DNA of 39,310 nt from a bacterium (GTDB lineage Bacteria; Cyanobacteriota; Vampirovibrionia; Gastranaerophilales; Gastranaerophilaceae): contig JAKSUR010000007.1 of assembly GCA_024408765.1 (NCBI GenBank), forward strand, positions 1 through 39,310. The letters run 5' to 3'. The notes beneath the pieces were generated by a model. It saw nothing but the letters and a program-made list of their open reading frames with translations. It was not told the DNA's origin and did no database searches. Shown in pieces: positions 31,748-39,310 of this stretch. Made by a program: the position numbers and the translations under genes. Numbering within the stretch: position 1 is the first letter of the stretch; each line of letters opens with the position of its first letter.

Positions 31748-32083
31748 TTAAACTAATTCAAACTGTCTGTTTATTATGCGTCTTGTATGTGATTCAAAAT
31801 CATTTTCTGAAACATATAAATTAACCACTTTATCCAATTTCATAATATTAAAAAGTACAAATATATCGGAAGGAATATTAAAAATTGCAATTTGTTTTAA
31901 TTTTGAAGATTCTTTTAATAACTCAATAAAATCAATTGTACAATCGTAAACATATTTTAAATCAATTCCGATTTGCCTTGTTTCTTTTGAAATTTCATTT
32001 ATCAATCGCTCGGATTCATATTTATCCAAGCGTTCCCCAAGAGGTGCAAATATACAAATGTTGTCGTTATCTCTGATTTCCAT
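31748..32083 (-). CDS. STAS-domain-like protein
   Basis: A 111-residue cytoplasmic protein with the beta-alpha pattern of STAS domains (anti-sigma-factor antagonists such as SpoIIAA): MEIRDNDNICIFAPLGERLD, KYESERLINEISKETRQIGI, DLKYVYDCTIDFIELLKESS, KLKQIAIFNIPSDIFVLFN. The serine phosphorylated in regulatory STAS proteins normally lies in a DSSG-like loop; here the loop reads YDCTIDFIEL, so regulation by serine kinase is doubtful, although T could serve. It lies after the leuS terminator hairpin. TATTAT ends six bases before the ATG, and no ribosome site is visible. Confidence 0.6.
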   Translation of the reverse strand: MEIRDNDNICIFAPLGERLDKYESERLINEISKETRQIGIDLKYVYDCTIDFIELLKESSKLKQIAIFNIPSDIFVLFNIMKLDKVVNLYVSENDFESHTRRIINRQFELV

Positions 32084-32093
32084 ATTAATATAA

Positions 32094-32127
32094 TAACGGT
32101 AATTATTTAAAAAAATAATTACCGTTA
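32094..32127 (-). terminator. leuS terminator (15-bp perfect stem)
   Basis: TAACGGTAATTATTT (32094-32108) pairs exactly with AAATAATTACCGTTA (32113-32127), with a 4-base loop. It lies between leuS and the STAS-like gene. Confidence 0.7.
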
Positions 32128-32163
32128 ATTATGAAGAATCTATAACTTAAGTTTAATATTTTA

Positions 32164-34647
32164 TTATTTCACAACAATGTTGACCAATTTCTTTGGCACA
32201 ACAATTGTTTTAACAATTTCTTTTCCTTCTGTTAATTCTTTAATTTTTGGACTCAAAAGGGCCAATGATTTTAAACTTTCATCATCAAGATCCTCATCAG
32301 CCTCCATTTTATCCTTAACTTTGCCGTTAATCTGAACAACCAAAGTTATTTTACTTGCTTTTGCCAAATTTTCATCCCATTCGCACCAATTTTGATTGTG
32401 GACAGAACCTTCTCCGCCAAGTTCATGCCAAGCTTCTTCCGCTAAATGAACCGCAACCGGTGAAAGCAAAATTAACAACGATTTTATCGCGAAACTGTAA
32501 ACTTGCTTGTTTTCATCGGAAACGAGGTCATTTTTATTAATCCAATCATAAATTGTATTAACAAGCTCACGATATTTTGAAATAACTGTATTAAATTGAA
32601 ATTCATTAGTAATATCGTTTGTTATACCTTTTATTTGCATGTGAACAGCACGAATAAGGTCATCATTTTCTCTCTTTGTTGCTTTTATATTCTTGCCATC
32701 AACACTCAAATCAGTATTAACTTGATTCATCCATAGCAAACGCCAAATTCTGTTTAAAAACTTATAACAGCCTTCAACACCGGCATCAGACCAATCAAAA
32801 TCTCTTGCCGGTGGCGAATCTGAAAGAATAAATAGTCTTGCCGTATCAGCACCATAATTTTCAAATATTTCATCGGGATCAACCGTATTGCCTTTTGACT
32901 TAGACATTTTTGAACCGTCTTTTAAGACCATACCTTGAGTTAAAAGGTTTTTAAATGGTTCATCAAAGTCCAACAATCCACAATCTTTCAGAGCTTTGGT
33001 AAAGAATCTTGAATACAAAAGATGCAATATTGCATGTTCAATTCCGCCAACATATTGATCAACAGGTAGCCAATGATTAACTTTTTCTTTATTAAAACAT
33101 TCTTTATCATTGCGTGCATCTGAATATCTTAAATAATACCAACTTGAACAAATAAATGTATCCATAGTATCCATTTCGCGAACAGCATGTCCTCCGCAAA
33201 TCGGACAAATTGTATCTTTAAATGTCGGAGAAGTTGTTATTGGAGATTTTCCCACAACCGAAAAGTCAACATCAGTGGGGAGCATAACAGGTAAATTTTC
33301 TTCTTTTTCAGGTACAATTCCGCATTTGTCACAATAAACAATCGGAATAGGTGCACCCCAATATCTTTGGCGTGATATAAGCCAATCTCTCAATCTGTAT
33401 TGAGTTTTGAACTCACCAAAGCCCTCATTTACAGATTTTTGCGTAATAGCTTTTTTAGCCTCGGTATTTTTCATCCCGTTAAATTCGTTTGAATTAACCA
33501 AAATCCCTTCTTCAGTATAAGCTTCATTACAACAATCAGAAGGTTTTTCCGAATTTTGTATAACAACTTTCATTGGTAAATTGTATTTTTTTGCAAAGGC
33601 GAAATCCCTCGTATCGTGCGTTGGAACAGCCATAACAGCACCTGTTCCATATTCTGCCAGTGCATAATCAGCCGTCCATAAAGGAAATTCTTCACCATTA
33701 AAAGGATTTATGCAATGAGTTCCCAACGGAACGCCGGTTTTAGGTCTATCCGTTGAAAGTCTTTCTATTTCAGACATTTTGCGTGCATTAGCTCTATATT
33801 CTTCAACCGCAGATTTATTTTCTGCCGTTGTCAGTTTTTCTATATCTTTATATTCAGGTGCAACAACAAGATATGTAATTCCGTGAACAGTATCCGGTCG
33901 TGTTGTATATACAGGAACTTCAAGCCCTTCAACTTCTTTAACTTTAAATCTAAAAATTGCACCTTCTGATTTTCCAATCCAGTTAGCCTGCATTGTTTTT
34001 ACATTTTCTCCCCAACCGGGTAATTTGTCTAAATCGTCTAATAACCTTTCAGCATAATCTGTAATTTTCAAAAACCATTGAGAAAGGTATTTCTTTTCTA
34101 CAACACTGTCACATCTCCAACATTTACCATCTATAACTTGCTCATTTGCAAGAACGGTACCGCATTTATCGCACCAATTAACAGCGGCTTCTTTTTTATA
34201 AGCAAGACCTTTTTTGTAGAGTTGAAGAAACAGCCATTGAGTCCACTTATAATATTCCGGCTTGCAAGTTGTAACTTCTCTGTCCCAATCATATGATAAA
34301 CCAAGCATTTTTAGCTGTTTTGTCATATATGCAATATTTTCATCAGTCCACTTTGCGGGATCGGCATTATGTTGCATTGCCGCATTTTCAGCCGGCAGAC
34401 CAAAACTATCCCATCCAATCGGATGAAGAACATTAAAACCGTTCATCTTTTTAAATCTTGCAATAACGTCCGTAATTGTATAATTTCTTACATGCCCCAT
34501 GTGTAATCTTCCTGACGGATAAGGAAACATAGACAGAGCAAAGTATTTAGGTTTGTCACTACAATCAGGTGTGTGAAAAGTTTTTGTTTCTTCCCATTTT
34601 GCTTGCCATCTTTTTTCTATTTCCTGCGGAAAATATCCTTCTTTCAT
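32164..34647 (-). CDS. leuS: Leucyl-tRNA synthetase
   Basis: An 827-residue class I synthetase that charges tRNA-Leu; the matching tRNA-Leu(CAA) is in this window. The HIGH motif appears as HMGH (49-52) in YPSGRLHMGHVRNYTI, and KMSKS at about 578-582 in KDGSKMSKSKGNTVDPDEIF. The editing domain (about 220-410) has TTRPDTVHGITYLVVAPE and AVMAVPTHDTRDFAFAKKYN. Cysteine pairs (WCDKCGTV with CWRCDSVV; CDKCGIV with CPICGGH) suggest zinc-binding modules. A GGAGG ribosome site is 5 bases before the ATG. It follows a small membrane-protein gene by 29 bases on the same strand and probably belongs to the flhA transcript. Confidence 0.97.
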   Translation of the reverse strand: MKEGYFPQEIEKRWQAKWEETKTFHTPDCSDKPKYFALSMFPYPSGRLHMGHVRNYTITDVIARFKKMNGFNVLHPIGWDSFGLPAENAAMQHNADPAKWTDENIAYMTKQLKMLGLSYDWDREVTTCKPEYYKWTQWLFLQLYKKGLAYKKEAAVNWCDKCGTVLANEQVIDGKCWRCDSVVEKKYLSQWFLKITDYAERLLDDLDKLPGWGENVKTMQANWIGKSEGAIFRFKVKEVEGLEVPVYTTRPDTVHGITYLVVAPEYKDIEKLTTAENKSAVEEYRANARKMSEIERLSTDRPKTGVPLGTHCINPFNGEEFPLWTADYALAEYGTGAVMAVPTHDTRDFAFAKKYNLPMKVVIQNSEKPSDCCNEAYTEEGILVNSNEFNGMKNTEAKKAITQKSVNEGFGEFKTQYRLRDWLISRQRYWGAPIPIVYCDKCGIVPEKEENLPVMLPTDVDFSVVGKSPITTSPTFKDTICPICGGHAVREMDTMDTFICSSWYYLRYSDARNDKECFNKEKVNHWLPVDQYVGGIEHAILHLLYSRFFTKALKDCGLLDFDEPFKNLLTQGMVLKDGSKMSKSKGNTVDPDEIFENYGADTARLFILSDSPPARDFDWSDAGVEGCYKFLNRIWRLLWMNQVNTDLSVDGKNIKATKRENDDLIRAVHMQIKGITNDITNEFQFNTVISKYRELVNTIYDWINKNDLVSDENKQVYSFAIKSLLILLSPVAVHLAEEAWHELGGEGSVHNQNWCEWDENLAKASKITLVVQINGKVKDKMEADEDLDDESLKSLALLSPKIKELTEGKEIVKTIVVPKKLVNIVVK

Positions 34648-34676
34648 TTATTCCTCCAAATTATAATCTGTGTATT

Positions 34677-35021
34677 TTATACGTCTAAGTCATCTATATC
34701 AGAATCAGGTGAATCCGGCTCTGCCACTGTTGTTGTTAATTTCTCGTTCAAATCCTGTAGTGTCATTGATTTATCCATTTTTTTCAATGCGTTCAACACT
34801 GCTAATTTGTAATCTGCATCTGCCCTATTTCGAGGATTATCAACAATTTCACCCATTTTTTGTCCCAAAAAACCCATAACTAACATTGCGGGAATTAAAA
34901 TGACAAAAGTGGAAAATATTGAATGCATATTCACTGTACCGCTTTTAATAATACAAAGAGTTCCCAATACAAGCATTGTTACGGATACAAACAAATTACG
35001 CAAATTATTAGTACAATTCAT
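34677..35021 (-). CDS. Small membrane protein, flhA operon
   Basis: A 114-residue protein with two hydrophobic segments, about 9-29 (LFVSVTMLVLGTLCII) and 33-58 (IFSTFVILIPAMLVMGFLGQ), followed by a polar tail ending in acidic residues (DSPDSDIDDLDV). It starts on the stop of the PilZ gene (TAATG overlap at 35021-35023), so the two are translationally coupled. I do not recognise a family. The gene order (flhA, PilZ protein, this gene, leuS) hints at a flagellar or c-di-GMP-linked role, but that is inference from position only. Confidence 0.75.
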   Translation of the reverse strand: MNCTNNLRNLFVSVTMLVLGTLCIIKSGTVNMHSIFSTFVILIPAMLVMGFLGQKMGEIVDNPRNRADADYKLAVLNALKKMDKSMTLQDLNEKLTTTVAEPDSPDSDIDDLDV

Positions 35022-35611
35022 TACTTATTTTTATTCTCCATTTCTTTTTGCATGCAGTATTGAATTAACATCATTTTATCTATATTAGAGAGTTGAGTAA
35101 ATCTTCCTGATACAGTGTACAAGCCATTATCACCTCGTTCAACTCTTATCAAACTATATTTACACTTAATTTCCTGTTCATCACTAAGTTTAATTACAAC
35201 ACTATATTCGTGTTCAATATTAATATTTTCTTCAGATTGAATTTTCATACCACCTGCGGATATATCAAGAGTTCTGGCTTTATAAACAGTATCCTTGTAT
35301 TTAAGTTCAATAGGTTCAATAAATTTAACACGTGTAAATTTACGTCTTTGTAAAAATCTGTGTTTTACAGGATTAGCAATTGAGATAACATTATTTTCTA
35401 ATTCTTTGATATAAGATTCGAAATGTAAATAGCCGTTATCAGTCATTGAGTAAAAATCACAAATATGGTTTTGAATAAGTCCACTAGGCTTATATTTTAA
35501 TTCCATTCTGAATCCTTCTTGTGAAACTTCCAATACTTTTCCTTTATTTGTATTTTTAAAATCTTGCGGAACTATTGTTACCAACTGTTCTTTCTTTATT
35601 AATTCTCTCAT
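35021..35611 (-). CDS. YcgR-type PilZ domain protein
   Basis: A 196-residue protein with an N-terminal YcgR-like barrel (about 5-85) and a C-terminal PilZ domain (about 88-190). The c-di-GMP contacts are present: the RxxxR motif in QRRKFTRVKF at the domain junction and the DxSxxG motif in DISAGGMKI. Proteins of this plan brake flagellar rotation or act on the motor when c-di-GMP rises. It lies 21 bases after flhA on the same strand, which fits a flagellar function. The protein at 5198-5809 has the same layout but lacks these residues. A short helical tail (QKEMENKNK) ends it. Confidence 0.88.
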   Translation of the reverse strand: MRELIKKEQLVTIVPQDFKNTNKGKVLEVSQEGFRMELKYKPSGLIQNHICDFYSMTDNGYLHFESYIKELENNVISIANPVKHRFLQRRKFTRVKFIEPIELKYKDTVYKARTLDISAGGMKIQSEENINIEHEYSVVIKLSDEQEIKCKYSLIRVERGDNGLYTVSGRFTQLSNIDKMMLIQYCMQKEMENKNK

Positions 35612-35632
35612 ACAAACCCTTTCTTATATTGA

Positions 35633-37726
35633 TTATACTTTTACTACACCTACTGATTTAACTTTTACATTCGGACTTATTTCATTATATGACATAATTG
35701 CAATTTGAGGATAAGTTCTTTCAACAAGTTTTCTGAATAACATTCTTATTGGAGAAGAACAAAGTATTACAGGTTGATTGCTTGTTGCCGTAATTGCTTT
35801 TTCCAATTCAACATTCATTTTATCAAACAGATTCCTTGTGAAATTAGGATCAAGAGTAACGCTTGTACCGTCAGGGCTTGCACCTTTGGCAATAGTGTTT
35901 TCGACATCAGGTGAAAGAGTTACAACATAAAGATCCCCGGTATCCGCAAGATTTTGTTTACAAATATTTCTCGAAAGAGCTTGCCTTACACATTCTGTTA
36001 AATACACGGGATTTTTGTTTATTTTTGCTTGTAAACTTATAGTTTCCAAAATAGTTTTCAAATCTCTTATTGCAACATTTTCTTTTAAAAGATTTTGGAC
36101 AACAATTTGAACATCACCAATTGAAATATCTTTCATTATGTCATCAACATATTCTTCAGAAATTTCTTTTTTAAGATTATCAATAAGTTGTTGAATATCA
36201 TATCTTGAAACAATCTCATAAGCACATTTTTTAATAACTTCCGTAATGTGAGTTGATATAACAGCAGATGCGGAAACAACCGTATAACCTGACATTTCAG
36301 CAAAGTCTTTATCCTTCTGTTCTATCCAAATAGCAGGTAATCCAAAAGCAGGTTCAATAGCGTGTATGCCGTTTACGGTTAAGTTTCCGACAGGATCACC
36401 GGCTGTCATAGCCAAATATCGTTCAGGATATACTTCGCCTGATTCAAGTGCCACACCTTTTAATTTAATTTGATAAGAATTCGGTGATAGTTGTAAATTA
36501 TCCCTTACTCTTATCGATGGCAACACTATACCTAAATCAAGAGCTGTTTGACGGCGAATTTGAGCAATACGTTCCAGTAAATCACCACCCATTTCAACAT
36601 TTAGAAGCTGCACTAATCTATATCCAACTTCAATTTCTATTGTATCAACATTCAAAAGCTCCATAACACTTTCTTTTGTTGCCTTTGCTCGTTTCTCTTT
36701 TTTGCCCAATTGTTCTTGTTGTGCTTCTTCAACCTTTTTAGCTTCTTCTGTTTTTGCTGTTTCAGTTTTTTCTTTGGCTTTAGCAAAAGCTATTCCGCCT
36801 GCAATTGCAGATATTAAAAGAAATGGCAATGTAGGCATGCCGGGAATTACACCCATAAAAGCAAGTAATCCTGATACAACTCCCAAAACTCTCGGATCGG
36901 AAAACATTTCATTTTTTATGTCTGAAGATAGCGATTCTTCTTTTCCTGTTGCACGAGAAACAATCAAGCCTGTTGCGGTTGAAATTAGAAGTGCCGGAAT
37001 TTGAGAAACTAAACCATCACCTACTGTTAATATTGTATATGTTCCAAGTGCCGTTTGAACATTCATTTTTAACTGAATAACACCAATTATCAAGCCACCT
37101 ACTATATTTACAATGGTTATTACAATACCCGCTGTCGCATCACCTTTAACAAACTTTGATGCACCGTCCATCGTGCCGTAAAAATCTGTTTCACGTTCAA
37201 GTTTTCTTCGTCTTTCTTTCGCCTGATCTTCATTTATCAAGCCTGAATTAAGATCTGCGTCAATACTTAATTGCTTACCCGGCATTTTATCCAATGTAAA
37301 ACGTGCTGATACTTCTGCGACACGAGTTGCACCACCTGTAATAACCATAAAGTTAATTAATACGAGAATACAGAATATAACGGCACCGACAACATAATTA
37401 CCGCCAACAACAAATTGCCCAAAGGAATTGATTACATTACCGGCCTGACCTTGAAGTAAAATTAATCTGGTGGAGCTAACATTTAAGCCAAGCCGAAAAA
37501 GAGTTGCAATCAAAAGCACAGTTGGGAATGATGAATAATCTAAAGGTTCTTGTGTATATAAACAAACAAGCAAAATTACGACTGCAAGAGAAATATTAAT
37601 AGTAAGCAAAATATCAAGCAACGGAGCAGGAAGCGGTATAACCATCATACTGACAATTACTACCAAGCCTATTGCAAGAACAATATCATTATTTTTTAAG
37701 ATATTAGATAATTTTGTAAAATCCAT
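35633..37726 (-). CDS. flhA: Flagellar export-apparatus protein FlhA
   Basis: A 697-residue integral membrane protein of the FHIPEP family, the nonameric gate of the flagellar type III export apparatus. About eight membrane helices lie in residues 15-320, beginning with DIVLAIGLVVIVSMMVIPLP and LLDILLTINISLAVVILLVC. The conserved cytoplasmic loop has MPGKQLSIDADLNSGLI, AKERRRKLERETDFYGTMDG and KFVKGDATAG. A charged linker (about 315-355) leads to the cytoplasmic domain that binds chaperone-substrate complexes. Length is normal. GGTGGAGAG just before the ATG is the ribosome site. The injectisome homologue (SctV) is an alternative, but the PilZ neighbour favours flagella. Confidence 0.94.
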   Translation of the reverse strand: MDFTKLSNILKNNDIVLAIGLVVIVSMMVIPLPAPLLDILLTINISLAVVILLVCLYTQEPLDYSSFPTVLLIATLFRLGLNVSSTRLILLQGQAGNVINSFGQFVVGGNYVVGAVIFCILVLINFMVITGGATRVAEVSARFTLDKMPGKQLSIDADLNSGLINEDQAKERRRKLERETDFYGTMDGASKFVKGDATAGIVITIVNIVGGLIIGVIQLKMNVQTALGTYTILTVGDGLVSQIPALLISTATGLIVSRATGKEESLSSDIKNEMFSDPRVLGVVSGLLAFMGVIPGMPTLPFLLISAIAGGIAFAKAKEKTETAKTEEAKKVEEAQQEQLGKKEKRAKATKESVMELLNVDTIEIEVGYRLVQLLNVEMGGDLLERIAQIRRQTALDLGIVLPSIRVRDNLQLSPNSYQIKLKGVALESGEVYPERYLAMTAGDPVGNLTVNGIHAIEPAFGLPAIWIEQKDKDFAEMSGYTVVSASAVISTHITEVIKKCAYEIVSRYDIQQLIDNLKKEISEEYVDDIMKDISIGDVQIVVQNLLKENVAIRDLKTILETISLQAKINKNPVYLTECVRQALSRNICKQNLADTGDLYVVTLSPDVENTIAKGASPDGTSVTLDPNFTRNLFDKMNVELEKAITATSNQPVILCSSPIRMLFRKLVERTYPQIAIMSYNEISPNVKVKSVGVVKV

Positions 37727-37793
37727 CTCTCCACCAATAATATTTTACCACTATTTAAGGCTTTATGACAAGTGTTTATCGTTTGTACCAATA

Positions 37794-37822
37794 TTGACAT
37801 AATTAGAATTTAAGAGTAACTT
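37794..37822 (+). promoter_or_regulatory. Promoter of the MFS gene
   Basis: A consensus TTGACA at 37794-37799, 17 bases, then TAACTT at 37817-37822. The expected leader is about 12 bases and holds GGGAG. It is divergent from flhA with a 114-base gap. Confidence 0.5.
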
Positions 37823-37840
37823 ACTATTTGGGAGAAGAAT

Positions 37841-39079
37841 ATGAAAAATCCTCAACGTGTATTGATGTTAACAATTTTATCACTTTGCGGACTCATGTAC
37901 TTTGTGGCAAATTTTCAGCGAATTGCAATTCCCGGTGCTGTTTTTGATATTTTAGAACAAGAGTTATCTGTTTCAGCACCGTTTATAACTGCATTCGGCG
38001 CGATATTTATGTACGTTTATGCACTCGGACAACTTATAACAGGTGTAATGGTTAACAGGTACGGAGGAATACGTGTTATTACATGCGGCGGAATTTTATT
38101 TACAATAGGTTGTATACTTTTCCCTACAACACGTAATCTATACCTTATGTATTTGTCCAGAGCGTTGCTTGGATTTGGTTCAAGCATGTTTTATTTGAGC
38201 ATGGTAAAAGAACTCAAGAACCTTTATTCCGACAAAAACTATGGAATTGCGCTTTCTGTAATGCTTTTTGTGGGTTATTTCGGAGGAATTTTTGCAAACG
38301 CACCGTTTGTAGCAATGATGAAATACATGAATTGGCGAGAAATATTAATAACGATTTCCTTGGTTATACTTCTCACACTTGTAATACTTTTTATACTGTT
38401 AAAAAAAACAGAACTTCCCAAAATCAATACAAATGTTACATTGAAATGGGAATCTTTTGTTAGAGTTTTACATAAAAAACACAATAGAAATCTTTTCGGC
38501 TTTGCTTGCTGTAACTTTGGAATATCTTATGTTATACAAGCAATTATAGGTAAAAAGTTTTTGGAGGATTATTGTTTTCTGACTGCTTCAAAAGCTGCAT
38601 TTATACTTTCAATAATGGCAATTGTAGCAGCAATCTTTAATATAATTAATGCCTCAATATGCAAACTATGCGATAACCATAGAGTTTTATTTCTTAAAGG
38701 TGCTTCTGTTGTTACATTTTTGTCATTATTATCAATTTTTCTTTTAATACTTTTTGATAAACATACTGTTTTTATAGGTTTAATTTTTTGCGTAATTGCA
38801 GGAAATGCAAGTATTTCAGCGCTTTTAATTCCTGTTATTCAGCAATCAAACAGAGAAGAAGTTTCTGTAACGGCGGTAAGTATTATGAATTTTTTCTTCT
38901 TTATGATGGTCGGTATTTTAGGAACATTAACGGGATTTATTTTAAATTGTTATTCACCTGAAAGAATAAATGGGGTTCTTGTATATGGGAAAAACTCCTA
39001 TTTATTGCTTTTTGGGGTATTTTTGGCGCTTTCGATATATGAAATGTACAAGGCAAAAAAACTTTCCAATCATTATTAG
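37841..39079 (+). CDS. Major facilitator superfamily transporter
   Basis: A 412-residue inner-membrane carrier with about twelve hydrophobic helices, starting at MLTILSLCGLMYFVANFQRI. The loop between helices 2 and 3 carries the MFS motif-A-like GVMVNRYGGIRVITCGGILF, and another family segment is YLSRALLGFGSSMFYLSMVK. The central loop between helices 6 and 7 (about 190-215) is short and basic. Substrate cannot be inferred; the sequence fits the organic-acid/nitrate-like MFS groups only loosely. The start ATG follows GGGAGAAGAAT. After the stop, 39080-39310 has no further gene that I can see. Confidence 0.85.
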   Translation: MKNPQRVLMLTILSLCGLMYFVANFQRIAIPGAVFDILEQELSVSAPFITAFGAIFMYVYALGQLITGVMVNRYGGIRVITCGGILFTIGCILFPTTRNLYLMYLSRALLGFGSSMFYLSMVKELKNLYSDKNYGIALSVMLFVGYFGGIFANAPFVAMMKYMNWREILITISLVILLTLVILFILLKKTELPKINTNVTLKWESFVRVLHKKHNRNLFGFACCNFGISYVIQAIIGKKFLEDYCFLTASKAAFILSIMAIVAAIFNIINASICKLCDNHRVLFLKGASVVTFLSLLSIFLLILFDKHTVFIGLIFCVIAGNASISALLIPVIQQSNREEVSVTAVSIMNFFFFMMVGILGTLTGFILNCYSPERINGVLVYGKNSYLLLFGVFLALSIYEMYKAKKLSNHY

Positions 39080-39310
39080 AATCAAAGATAATCTGAAGTG
39101 TTAGTAATATTTAGAACATAAAAATTTTTCAACAATAATATTGCAGTATAGTCAAGCTTGCGATGTGCAGATAGTTCATAAAGTCTTCTAAAATAACTAA
39201 AGTACATAAAAAGTTATATATTTTAACTAATTTTATTTCAAATTTATACATAGAGTTTTTAAGCTGAGTGTTTCTTTACAACTTTGCAGTCTGAATAATT
39301 TTGTAAAAAA

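Noticed and set aside
35633-37726. flhA as part of a virulence-type type III secretion system
   Set aside because: No injectisome genes are present and the adjacent YcgR-type PilZ gene points to flagella, although a window edge limits this judgement.

Overview
The window looks like a chromosomal stretch of an AT-rich, Gram-negative-type bacterium, most probably a gut Vampirovibrionia (formerly Melainabacteria), order Gastranaerophilales, the non-photosynthetic sister group of Cyanobacteria. This is an inference from gene content and style, not a database result. The supporting signs are a cyanobacterial-style AMIN-domain amidase, a prepilin with the GFTLAEVLVTLGIIGV leader that is multiplied in these genomes, a MinCDE operon, flagellar FlhA next to PilZ proteins, and several unknown proteins with a short (S/N)F(K/N)G motif near the N-terminus. 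No phage, transposase, CRISPR array or rRNA was seen.

Layout. 1-2.9 kb: the 3' end of glmU converges on and overlaps murI, which follows an AMIN/Amidase_3 cell-wall amidase (envelope group). 2.9-5.1 kb: a 41-codon small ORF with its own terminator, a secreted TonB-C/TPR protein, and a pseudo-receiver/GGDEF protein with an altered GDEEF site. 5.2-10.7 kb: a rightward run of a degenerate PilZ-like protein, a large TPR protein, a uridine-kinase-like P-loop kinase and mutS2. 10.7-14.9 kb: leftward pilT and gltA, rightward wecB, and a small secreted protein. 15.1-19.4 kb: typA, a radical SAM/SPASM protein with a 77-aa membrane protein, and a secreted carboxypeptidase-regulatory-like protein. 19.5-20.0 kb: tRNA-Leu(CAA), followed by a second copy of its 3' end split by a hairpin-forming insert. 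20.0-26.3 kb: an EF-hand coiled-coil protein, surE, and a tandem pair of large paralogous membrane proteins of unknown function. 26.4-29.0 kb: aspS and a type IV pilin-like protein. 29.2-31.6 kb: minC-minD-minE, in which MinE carries a long acidic repeat tail. 31.7-37.7 kb: a leftward unit flhA - PilZ - small membrane protein - leuS - STAS-like protein. 37.8-39.1 kb: an MFS transporter.

Themes. Envelope building (GlmU, MurI, amidase, WecB), surface motility (PilT, prepilin, FlhA), c-di-GMP-type signalling (GGDEF, PilZ), and division-site selection (MinCDE) dominate, with ordinary housekeeping between. Several genes lack a Shine-Dalgarno sequence and have a sigma70-type -10 box ending only 6-9 bases before the ATG, which suggests leaderless or near-leaderless mRNAs. 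Other genes have clear GGAG-type ribosome sites, so two modes of initiation seem to coexist. The least explained items are the paralogous membrane pair at 22.9-26.2 kb with its N-terminal motif, and the interrupted tRNA-Leu 3' duplicate at 19.68-19.82 kb.
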